Assembly (NCBI RefSeq): GCF_036248275.1
Contig: NZ_CP109181.1
Location: forward strand, 7,626,001-7,690,000
Reading direction: 5' to 3'
Source of the DNA: Streptomyces sp. NBC_01716
GTDB taxonomy: Bacteria; Actinomycetota; Actinomycetes; Streptomycetales; Streptomycetaceae
DNA length: 64,000 nucleotides
Part shown: piece after piece, positions 44,538-51,794 of the stretch
Layout: each line of letters starts with the position of its first letter
Numbering within the stretch: position 1 is the stretch's first letter
The notes under the pieces: generated by a model
Databases searched by the model: none
What the model saw: only the letters and a program-made list of their open reading frames with translations
Told to the model about the DNA's origin: nothing
Translations under genes and position numbers: made by a program

Positions 44538-44589
44538 GGTGCCGGGTGCCGGGTGCCGTACAGGACCGCGGACAGCGCCTGGGGCGTGC

Positions 44590-45645
44590 CTACTTGGCCA
44601 GCCGGACCGTGCTCATGATCTTCATCAGCGTGTCGTCCGGGATCTCGTCGGGCACGCCCTTGGCGCCGTACAGGACCCAGGTCGTGAAGTCGCCCTTGGC
44701 GTTGGTGAAGGTGAAGGCGATCGACTTGCCGTCGGTGTCGCACTTCTCCTTCTTGGGAAGCCCCGAACTCGCGGCCGTCGAGTAGTGCCCCTTGAGTCCG
44801 GCCTTGGTCGTGTACGCCTTGGACTTCTTGACCTCGATCGCCTTCTGCTGCTCCGCCTTGGTGGCCTCCTGGGCGTACGCGGCCCAGACCCAGCTGCCCG
44901 ACTCGTTGCTGGCGGCGGTCGCCGTGTCCTTGGCGCCCTTGCCACCCTTGGTGCCGGTACCGCCGAGGCTCACGTCCTCCATTGAGCCGTCCTTGTCGGT
45001 GTCCTGCTCGCACCACTTGGACTTCAGGAAAGCGGGAGCGGAGAAGGTGATCACGGGCGAGCCGTCACCCTTCTCGACGTCCTCGAAGCCCGAGAACACG
45101 TCGGGCTTCTCGACCACCCAGTCGGCGGGGACGTCGAACTGCGTCCCGTGGTTGGGGTTGGTGACGACCTTCCAGCCCGCGATCATGGGCTCCTCGACGT
45201 CCGACCCGTCGCGCGGGTTGTCCGGGGCCGACGGCTTCGCCTTCGGCTTCTCCGACGTCGACGCCTTGGGGTCCTCGGCGACGTTCGAGCTCTTGTCGTC
45301 GCCCTGCATCACGAAGAAGCCCGTGGCCGCCGCCGCCACGACGACCGCCGACGCGGCGATGATCGCGACCGTCTTGGTGCGCTTCTTGTCCTGCGAGGGA
45401 TCGGGACCGCCGGGACCGCCGGGACCGCCCGGGACCGCGTACTGCGGCACGGTCGGCTGCTGGTACGGATTGGGCTGCTGAGGTCCCGGCTGCGGCGGGT
45501 AGCCCGGCTGCTGCTGATAATCAGGCTGCTGATATCCCGGCTGTTGGTAGGGATTCGGCTGCTGGTACCCCGGCTGCTGGTACGGGTTCGAATTCGGATC
45601 CTGCGGGTTTTGCTCGCCCCCGGGCGGCTGCTGTCCTGGCCACAT
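44590..45645 (-). CDS. Membrane-anchored protein with Pro/Gln/Tyr-rich cytoplasmic head
   Basis: A 351-residue protein. Residues 1-85 are a repetitive NPYQQPGYQQP-type region ending in a GPGGPGG stretch. Then come a basic KKRTK stop-transfer, one hydrophobic helix (AIIAASAVVVAAAATGFFV) and a Lys/Ser-rich linker. An extracellular domain of about 200 residues with paired cysteines in KWCEQDTDKDG and KKEKCDTDGK follows. The external domain has no family that I recognise. ATG 45645 begins the PGQQPP repeat; the open frame reaching 46329 belongs to other genes. Such heads in actinobacteria often scaffold membrane or division complexes (inference). Confidence 0.75.
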   Translation of the reverse strand: MWPGQQPPGGEQNPQDPNSNPYQQPGYQQPNPYQQPGYQQPDYQQQPGYPPQPGPQQPNPYQQPTVPQYAVPGGPGGPGGPDPSQDKKRTKTVAIIAASAVVVAAAATGFFVMQGDDKSSNVAEDPKASTSEKPKAKPSAPDNPRDGSDVEEPMIAGWKVVTNPNHGTQFDVPADWVVEKPDVFSGFEDVEKGDGSPVITFSAPAFLKSKWCEQDTDKDGSMEDVSLGGTGTKGGKGAKDTATAASNESGSWVWAAYAQEATKAEQQKAIEVKKSKAYTTKAGLKGHYSTAASSGLPKKEKCDTDGKSIAFTFTNAKGDFTTWVLYGAKGVPDEIPDDTLMKIMSTVRLAK

Positions 45646-45738
45646 GGCGAGTAACGATAGAGGGGTCGTGCCCGCACTGCTACGGCCGCCCTGTCGCAGG
45701 ATGGCAACTGAGGCTACCCGTGGGTAATATCGCGCCGC

Positions 45739-46191
45739 ATGAGTTCTGATGAGATGACCGTCGGCGAGATGCTCGCCGCCACCGTGCCCATGGCGAAGAC
45801 GCTCAACATGGAGTTCCTCGAAACCACCGCCGAGCGCGCCGTCGTACGGCTGCCGGACCAGCCCCCCTTCCACAACCATGTGGGCGGCCCGCACGCCGGC
45901 GCGATGTTCACACTCGGCGACACCGTCAGCGGCGCCGTCGTGCTCGCCGCCTTCGGCGACCAGCTCACCCGCGCCGTTCCGCTCGTCGTCAAGGCGGAGA
46001 TCAGCTACAAGAAGCTCGCCAAGGGCGTCGTCACGGCGACGGCAACCGTGGACCGGCCGGTGGCGGAGGTCGTCGCCGAACTCGACGAGGGTGGGCGCCC
46101 CGAGATACCCGTCACCGTCGTCTTCAACCGGGAGGACGGCGCGGTCACCGGTGAGATGACCATTCTCTGGACGCTGCGTCTCCACACCTGA
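45739..46191 (+). CDS. Hotdog-fold thioesterase (DUF4442-like)
   Basis: A 150-residue hotdog protein. The central helix region FHNHVGGPHAGAMFTLGDTV matches DUF4442/PaaI-like thioesterases that cleave acyl-CoA thioesters, and the flanking strands RAVVRLPDQPP and PVTVVFNREDGAVTGEMTI complete the fold. The active unit is normally a dimer or tetramer. A TAATAT box ends eight bases before the ATG at 45739. The gene is divergent from the membrane-anchored protein. Confidence 0.82.
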   Translation: MSSDEMTVGEMLAATVPMAKTLNMEFLETTAERAVVRLPDQPPFHNHVGGPHAGAMFTLGDTVSGAVVLAAFGDQLTRAVPLVVKAEISYKKLAKGVVTATATVDRPVAEVVAELDEGGRPEIPVTVVFNREDGAVTGEMTILWTLRLHT

Positions 46192-46249
46192 CGGGACCGG
46201 GGCCGAGGGCCGGGGCCGGTCATCGGGGTGTGCGGAGCACAGGTAGGCT

Positions 46250-46282
46250 GCCCGGCGAGCGCCTGGAAGGCGCTCGCCGGGC
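46250..46282 (+). promoter_or_regulatory. 15-pair perfect hairpin at the 5' end of the dedA message
   Basis: GCCCGGCGAGCGCCT and AGGCGCTCGCCGGGC flank a GGA loop. A TAGGCT box ends at 46249, so the stem could be the first thing transcribed. Two copies of GCAGCGGCACAT (46281, 46311) follow before the TTG start at 46344. It may also end the thioesterase transcript. Confidence 0.6.
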
Positions 46283-46343
46283 AGCGGCACATTCCGACCG
46301 CGCTCATCCCGCAGCGGCACATCCGACACGGAAGGAACCGGTC

Positions 46344-47024
46344 TTGCACGTCCAGGAGTGGCTGGAGACCGTACCCGCGATCAGCGTCTACATCCTGGTC
46401 GGCGTCGTGATCGGGCTCGAAAGCCTCGGCATCCCGCTGCCGGGCGAGATCGTCCTCGTCAGCTCGGCGCTGCTGGCCTCGCAGCACGGTGACATCAACC
46501 CGTACATCCTCGGCGCGTGCGCGACCGCCGGCGCGATCATCGGTGACTCGATCGGCTACGCCATCGGCCGCAGGGGCGGCCGTCCCCTGCTCGCGTGGCT
46601 GGGGAGGAAGTTCCCGAGCCACTTCGGCGAGCCGCAGATCGCCCTGGCCGAGCGGTCGTTCCAGAAGTGGGGCATGTGGGCCGTCTTCTTCGGCCGCTTC
46701 GTCGCACTGCTGCGGATCTTCGCCGGGCCGCTCGCGGGTGTGCTGCGCATGCCGTACTGGAAGTTCCTCATCGCCAACGTCCTGGGCGGGATCCTCTGGG
46801 CCGGTGGCACGACCGCCGTCATCTACTCGGTGGGTGTCGTCGCCGAGGCGTGGCTGAAGCGCTTCTCCTGGCTGGGCCTCGTACTCGCCGTGCTCATCGG
46901 CATCACCTCGATGCTCGTCATCAAGAACCGGGCCAAGAAGGCCTCGGCGCAGGCCGCCGCGCAGCCCTCGGCCAAGGACGGGCCCGGCACGCTCGACCCG
47001 GAGCCCGTACCCGCCGCCGACTGA
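46344..47024 (+). CDS. DedA family membrane protein
   Basis: A 226-residue DedA protein with about five hydrophobic helices and hallmark segments GLESLGIPLPGEIVLVSSAL, GAIIGDSIGYAIGRRGGRPL and VFFGRFVALLRIFAGPLAGV. The family is linked to proton-motive force and lipid-carrier (undecaprenyl phosphate) flipping. TTG 46344 is chosen because GGAAGGA at 46331-46337 precedes it by six bases and the family N-terminus follows; the upstream open frame crosses a hairpin. Confidence 0.88.
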   Translation: MHVQEWLETVPAISVYILVGVVIGLESLGIPLPGEIVLVSSALLASQHGDINPYILGACATAGAIIGDSIGYAIGRRGGRPLLAWLGRKFPSHFGEPQIALAERSFQKWGMWAVFFGRFVALLRIFAGPLAGVLRMPYWKFLIANVLGGILWAGGTTAVIYSVGVVAEAWLKRFSWLGLVLAVLIGITSMLVIKNRAKKASAQAAAQPSAKDGPGTLDPEPVPAAD

Positions 47025-47060
47025 CGGCCACTGACTGACAGCCGACCGACGGCCGGGCCG

Positions 47061-47591
47061 TCAGCCCTCGTGCGCCGCCCGATGGCGCTCGGCCAGCTCC
47101 AGATAGACCGCCGCGTTGAGCTTGATGCCCTCGCGCTCCTCGTCGGTCAGCTCCCGCTTCACCTTCGCGGGCACTCCGGCCACCAGAGAACCCGGCGGTA
47201 CGCGCATGCCCTTCGGTACGAGCGCCTGGGCCGCGACCAGTGAACCGGCCCCGATGTACGCCCCGTTGAGCACGGCCGCGCCCATGCCGACCAGTACGTC
47301 GTCCTCCACGGTGCAGCCGTGCAGGACCGCGTTGTGACCCACCGAGACACGCGCGCCGAGCGTGACGGGGGAGCCGATGTCGACATGCACGGTGCAGTTG
47401 TCCTGGATGTTGGTGTCGGCCCCGATGACGATCGGGCCGCCGTCGGCCCGCAGCACCGTGTGGTACCAGACACTCGAACCGGGCGCCATGGTGACCTCGC
47501 CCAGCACCACGGCCGTCGGCGCCACGAACGCCGTCGGATCGATCGCGGGCTCCGTGCCGCCCACACCCGCGATCAGTGGCCGCTCCGTCAT
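47061..47591 (-). CDS. Gamma-carbonic anhydrase family protein
   Basis: A 176-residue left-handed beta-helix protein built of hexapeptide repeats. The three metal histidines of gamma-carbonic anhydrases are visible in NCTVHVDIG and VGHNAVLHGCTV, and LGEVTMAPGSSVWYHTVLRA is the typical early repeat. It works as a trimer. ATG 47591 is at the family start; an upstream extension to 47660 has no support. It converges with dedA and is divergent from the P450 gene at 47697. Confidence 0.9.
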   Translation of the reverse strand: MTERPLIAGVGGTEPAIDPTAFVAPTAVVLGEVTMAPGSSVWYHTVLRADGGPIVIGADTNIQDNCTVHVDIGSPVTLGARVSVGHNAVLHGCTVEDDVLVGMGAAVLNGAYIGAGSLVAAQALVPKGMRVPPGSLVAGVPAKVKRELTDEEREGIKLNAAVYLELAERHRAAHEG

Positions 47592-47696
47592 GCCGTCTCC
47601 TCCGCCTTCGGCCAGGACGTGCCTTGTCCGAACCGACAGGCGATCAATAACCTGGTGCAAGTTGAATGTTGCCGTCGCTTTGACCGAGGGAGCTCC

Positions 47697-48923
47697 ATGC
47701 CCACCGCACAGCAGGTCCCCGACATTCTATCGGCGGAGTTCGCGGAGGATCCGTACCCCGCCTACCGCCAGATGCGCGAGAGCGCGCCGCTGATCTGGCA
47801 CGAGGCCACCAACAGCTACCTCATATCACGGTACGAGGACGTGGAACGGGCCTTCAAGGACAAGGCGTCGGCGTTCACCACCGAGAACTACCACTGGCAG
47901 ATCGAGCCCGTGCACGGGAAGACGATCCTCCAGCTGAGCGGCCGCGAGCACGCCGTACGCCGCGCCCTCGTCGCCCCCGCCTTCCGGGGCAGCGACCTGG
48001 AGGAGAAGTTCCTGCCGGTCATCGAGAACAACGCCCGCCGGCTCATCGACACCTTCCGGCACACCGGAAGCGTCGACCTGGTGGACGCCTTCGCCACCCG
48101 CTTCCCCGTCAATGTCATCGCCGAGATGCTGGGGCTCGACCAGGCCGACCACGCGCGGTTCCACGGCTGGTACACCACCGTCATCGCCTTCCTCGGCAAT
48201 CTCGCCGGCGATCCCGAGGTGGCCGCCGCGGGTGAACGGACCCGGATCGAGTTCGCCGAGTACATGATCCCGATCATCCAGGCCCGCAGGGAGAAGCTGG
48301 GTGACGACCTGCTGTCCACGCTGTGCGCCGCCGAGGTCGACGGAGTGCGGATGAGCGACGAGGACATCAAGGCGTTCTGCAGCCTCCTGCTCGCGGCGGG
48401 CGGCGAGACCACCGACAAGGCCATCGCCTCGATCTTCGCGAATCTACTCGCTCACCCGGAACAGCTCGCCGCCGTACGGGAGGACCGGAGCCTGATAGAC
48501 CGGGCGTTCGCCGAGACTCTGCGATATACACCGCCGGTGCAAATGATCATGCGGCAGACCGCCGAGGAGGTCACGCTCAGCGGCGGCACCGTACCCGCCG
48601 GCGCCACTGTTACCTGCCTCATAGGCGCCGCCAACAGGGACGGTGACCGCTACGCCGAGCCGGACACCTTCAACATCTTCCGGGACGACCTGACCACGAC
48701 GACCGCGTTCTCGGCCGCCGCCGACCACTTGGCGTTCGCGCTCGGGCGGCACTTCTGCGTCGGCGCGCTGCTGGCCAAGGCCGAGGTACGGGCAGGAGTG
48801 GGGCAACTGCTCGACGCCATGCCCGGATTGCGGCTGGCGGAGGGGTTCGACCCCGTGGAGCAGGGGGTGTTCACACGGGGCCCGCGGTCACTGCCGGTGG
48901 AGTTCACCCCTGCCGAGAGCTGA
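47697..48923 (+). CDS. Cytochrome P450 (canonical motifs)
   Basis: A 408-residue bacterial P450. The I-helix oxygen motif is LLAAGGETTDKAI, the K-helix ExxR is intact in FAETLRYTPPV, and the heme loop FALGRHFCVGALLAKAE supplies the cysteine ligand. GAGGGAG precedes ATG 47697. It converges with the conservon P450 gene, with 66 bases between stops. Redox partners are not encoded nearby. In S. coelicolor, conservon P450s of the CYP157 type are found beside CYP154 enzymes; this gene is a candidate CYP154-like partner (inference, no identity computed). Confidence 0.9.
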   Translation: MPTAQQVPDILSAEFAEDPYPAYRQMRESAPLIWHEATNSYLISRYEDVERAFKDKASAFTTENYHWQIEPVHGKTILQLSGREHAVRRALVAPAFRGSDLEEKFLPVIENNARRLIDTFRHTGSVDLVDAFATRFPVNVIAEMLGLDQADHARFHGWYTTVIAFLGNLAGDPEVAAAGERTRIEFAEYMIPIIQARREKLGDDLLSTLCAAEVDGVRMSDEDIKAFCSLLLAAGGETTDKAIASIFANLLAHPEQLAAVREDRSLIDRAFAETLRYTPPVQMIMRQTAEEVTLSGGTVPAGATVTCLIGAANRDGDRYAEPDTFNIFRDDLTTTTAFSAAADHLAFALGRHFCVGALLAKAEVRAGVGQLLDAMPGLRLAEGFDPVEQGVFTRGPRSLPVEFTPAES

Positions 48924-48989
48924 CCTCACCGCGCGTTCGCCGGAAGAGCCCAGCGGCGCCCGTCCGGCGAACGGGACCGGCGCCGACGC

Positions 48990-50288
48990 TCACCGCGCGA
49001 CCGGCGTGAACTCCACCGGCAGCGCCGTCAGACCGCGCATCCAGATCGACGGACGCCACCTCAACTCGTCCGGCTCCACCGCCAGTACAACATCCGGCAG
49101 CCGCTCCAGCAGCGTCTCGACCGCCGTACGGGCGATGACGTCGGCCAGCAGCGGCGCCGGATACGGACACCGGTGCTCGCCGTTGCCGAAGGACAGATGC
49201 GCCGAGTTCTCGGCGCCGATATGACCCTCAGGCCAGATCTGCGGATCGGTGTTGGCCGCCGCGAGCCCCAGGACCAGACAGTCGCCCGCCTTGATGTGCC
49301 GGCCGCCCAACTGCGTGTCGCGGACAGCCCACCGGCCGATGAAATTCTGAGTCGGAGTGTCCAGCCACAGCACCTCGTTGAGTGCCTGCCCGACACTCAG
49401 CCGCCCGCCCGACACGTTGAGCGCGAACCGGTCGTCGGTCAGCAGCAGACGCAGCGTGTTGCAGATCCAGTTGGCCGTCGGCTGCTGCGCCGCCGCGATC
49501 ACGGAGATCAGATCCTGCACGATCTCCTCGTCCGTCAGACCCGCAGGATGCCCCAGCATCCGTGAGGTGACGTCGGAGCCCGGCCGGTCGCGCTTGTCCC
49601 GCACCAACCGCTGGATCCGTTCCTGTACCCGTACGTACGCCGAGACCGGGTCGTCGCCCTCCGCCGCGTCCAGCGACACACGAAGATCGCGTACGAGCTC
49701 CTCGGTGTCGGCGCTGCCCGCAGGCACGCCGCACATCTGGACGGCGGCCCGCATCGGGAGCGCGTGGGCGTAGGCGGCCATCAGTTCGGCGTTCCCGGTG
49801 CCCGCGAACGCGTCGATCAACTGCTCGGCGATCTGCCGGCAGTTGTGAGCGAGTTCGAACTGGTCGACCGCTTCGAGGGCCTCGGTGATGACGCCGGCCC
49901 GCCGCTGGTGCTCGGTGCCCTCGGTGAACAGCACGGACGGCTGGTAGCCGACGAACGGCAGCAGAGGCCAGTCGGCGGGGATCGCCGCCCACTGGTTCCA
50001 GCGGCGCGAGTCCCTGGCGAACAGTTCGTCATGGCTGGTGACATAGCTGACCTCGGAGTAGCCGAGGACCAGCCACGCCGGGACGCCACCGTCCAGCAAG
50101 ACGGGGGCGATCGGGCCGTGATCACGGCGCAGGCTGCGGTACAGCTGCGACGGAGTCTGCTGGTATTCGAGACCGCTCAGCGGCACCGAGTCGGGATGCG
50201 CGGCGGGGCAGCCGGGCGGCGGCTGTGCCTGCGGGGGCGCGCCCGGTGCGTCAAGGGCCTCGGTATCGAGGGTGTGTGGATCGGTCAT
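48990..50288 (-). CDS. cvnE: Conservon cytochrome P450 lacking the ExxR arginine (CYP157-like)
   Basis: A 432-residue P450, last gene of the conservon. The heme loop LSFGNGEHRCPYPAP has the cysteine ligand but a Tyr where the second following Gly is usual. The K-helix reads LNEVLWLDTPTQNF, so the nearly universal ExxR arginine is Trp (codon at 49365-49367). The I-helix reads IAAAQQPTANW, lacking the acid of AGxxT. Loss of ExxR is known for the CYP157 family of Streptomyces, which is conservon-associated. It may be a structural or regulatory heme protein rather than a normal oxygenase. Its ATG overlaps the cvnD stop by 4 bases. Confidence 0.9.
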   Translation of the reverse strand: MTDPHTLDTEALDAPGAPPQAQPPPGCPAAHPDSVPLSGLEYQQTPSQLYRSLRRDHGPIAPVLLDGGVPAWLVLGYSEVSYVTSHDELFARDSRRWNQWAAIPADWPLLPFVGYQPSVLFTEGTEHQRRAGVITEALEAVDQFELAHNCRQIAEQLIDAFAGTGNAELMAAYAHALPMRAAVQMCGVPAGSADTEELVRDLRVSLDAAEGDDPVSAYVRVQERIQRLVRDKRDRPGSDVTSRMLGHPAGLTDEEIVQDLISVIAAAQQPTANWICNTLRLLLTDDRFALNVSGGRLSVGQALNEVLWLDTPTQNFIGRWAVRDTQLGGRHIKAGDCLVLGLAAANTDPQIWPEGHIGAENSAHLSFGNGEHRCPYPAPLLADVIARTAVETLLERLPDVVLAVEPDELRWRPSIWMRGLTALPVEFTPVAR

Positions 50289-50899
50289 GGCGTCAACTCC
50301 CGTTCCATCGCCAGTTCGTAGAGGTGGTCGACGAGGGCGATCAGGACGTTCTTGCCGGACGAGCGGACCCGCGCGTCGCAGTCGATCAGCGGGACGTGCT
50401 CGGGCAACGACAGCGCCTGCCGGATCTCGTCCAGCGAGAACGCGGAGACGTCGTTGTCGAAACGGTTGACCGCGACCACGAACGGCGTCTTGTGATGCTC
50501 CAGCCGGTCGATCGCGTACCAGGAGTCGCTCATCCGCCGGGTGTCGACCAGGACGACCGCGCCCAGGGTGCCCGAGAAGAGCCGGTCCCACAGGAACCAG
50601 AACCGCTCCTGGCCGGGTGCGCCGAACAGATAGAGCACCATCTGGTCGCTGAGGCTGATCCGGCCGAAATCGAAGGCGACCGTCGTCGTGGTCTTCGTGG
50701 TGAGTCCGTCGGTCTCGTCGACACCGATGCCGGCCTGTGTCATCAGCTCCTCGGTGTTGAGCGGACGGATCTCACTCACCGACCGGACGAGGGTCGTCTT
50801 GCCGACCCCGAAACCACCCACGATCACGATCTTCAGTCCGGTCTCGGCGGCGTCGGACAGCGGGGTTCGGGCGGGCAGCTCAGAGGTTACGGAGTCCAT
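50285..50899 (-). CDS. cvnD: Conservon small GTPase
   Basis: A 204-residue Ras-like GTPase. G1 is GGFGVGKTTLV near residue 30, G2 threonines in TKTTTTVAFDFG, G3 FGAPGQERFWFLWD, and G4 is VNRFDND rather than NKxD, as usual in this group. Conservon GTPases act with CvnA-C at the membrane in a G-protein-like signalling complex affecting development and antibiotic production. The start lies 20 bases inside cvnC and the stop overlaps the P450 start. Confidence 0.92.
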   Translation of the reverse strand: MDSVTSELPARTPLSDAAETGLKIVIVGGFGVGKTTLVRSVSEIRPLNTEELMTQAGIGVDETDGLTTKTTTTVAFDFGRISLSDQMVLYLFGAPGQERFWFLWDRLFSGTLGAVVLVDTRRMSDSWYAIDRLEHHKTPFVVAVNRFDNDVSAFSLDEIRQALSLPEHVPLIDCDARVRSSGKNVLIALVDHLYELAMERELTP

Positions 50900-51239
50900 G
50901 GAGCACCTCCTTCAAAAGGGCCGGGTCGGGAAGGGCGGAGGCGGACCGCGCCGCGCGCGGATGGCGGGCGGTGATCCGGCCCGTCGCCTGGAGGTCGCCG
51001 AGCAGGATCCGTACGACGGTCACCGGCAGTCTCAGCTCGGCCGAGATCTCCACGACCGCCGTCGGGTGCTGGCACAGTTCGAGAATCGCCCGGTGCTCCG
51101 ACTGCGTTCCCTGGGTCGGCGCACACTCGCTGACGATCAGTGTGACCAGGTCGAACGCGTCGTGATCGGCACGGCTGCGGCCACCGGTGACCGTGTACAG
51201 CCGGTCGGGATCCCCGGTGTCGACGGGCTTGCGGGTCAT
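50880..51239 (-). CDS. cvnC: Conservon DUF742 protein
   Basis: A 119-residue DUF742 protein: PDRLYTVTGGRSRADHDAFD at the start and a winged-helix-like segment HRAILELCQHPTAVVEISAE, LRLPVTVVRILLGDLQATGR. It bridges other Cvn components in described conservons. It overlaps cvnB by 4 bases (ATGA, 51236-51239) and cvnD by 20 bases. Confidence 0.92.
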   Translation of the reverse strand: MTRKPVDTGDPDRLYTVTGGRSRADHDAFDLVTLIVSECAPTQGTQSEHRAILELCQHPTAVVEISAELRLPVTVVRILLGDLQATGRITARHPRAARSASALPDPALLKEVLHGLRNL

Positions 51240-51658
51240 GACGGGGCGGCCTCGGGGGACACCGGGCTCCGGGGTTCGGCCCTCAGATGCTCGCCGATCT
51301 GGTCGACCAGCTCGGTCATCTGGTGGCCCACCCCGCCCGGGTCCGCGCCGTCCTCGGCGACGACGGCGAGATGCGCGCCGTCGCCGGCCGACACGATGAA
51401 CAGCAGACCGCCGTGGAACTCTGTCATCGAGTGGCGTACGCCGCCGGCGCCATTGCCGAACTCGACAGAGGCGCCCTGCGCGAGCGCCTGGATGCCGGAG
51501 CAGATCGCCGCGAGCTGGTCGGCCTGGTCGAGCGTGAGATGGCGGCTCCAGCAGAGCTTGAGCCCGTCGCGGGAGAGCACCAATGCGTGCCGGGTGCCCG
51601 GAGTGCGCTCCAGCAGGCTCTCCAGGAGCCAGGTCAGGCTGTTGTCGGTCGTTGGCAT
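51236..51658 (-). CDS. cvnB: Conservon roadblock/LC7 protein
   Basis: A 140-residue roadblock/LC7 (MglB-like) protein: NSLTWLLESLLERTPGTRHA, LVLSRDGLKLCWSRHLTLDQ and GGLLFIVSAGDGAHLAVVAE. Such proteins form dimers that regulate small GTPases, here CvnD. ATG 51658 fits the family length; an in-frame GTG at 51727 would add 23 Pro/Arg-rich residues and cannot be excluded, because neither start has a clear ribosome site. Confidence 0.9.
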   Translation of the reverse strand: MPTTDNSLTWLLESLLERTPGTRHALVLSRDGLKLCWSRHLTLDQADQLAAICSGIQALAQGASVEFGNGAGGVRHSMTEFHGGLLFIVSAGDGAHLAVVAEDGADPGGVGHQMTELVDQIGEHLRAEPRSPVSPEAAPS

Positions 51659-51794
51659 GGGTTGCGTGGGGCGGGATCCGCCGGGGGGCGGATCACCGGC
51701 CCGTGCCTCCAATCTCACGTCGTTCACGTTCGCTGACAGGGGTGGGCGCCGGCTGTTCCCGTACCTCCGGCGCCGTACGGGACGAAAAGCACCG

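Noticed and set aside
44538..44558. Three GGTGCCG units as a regulatory repeat
   Set aside because: They directly follow a terminator between convergent genes and are most simply a slippage tract.
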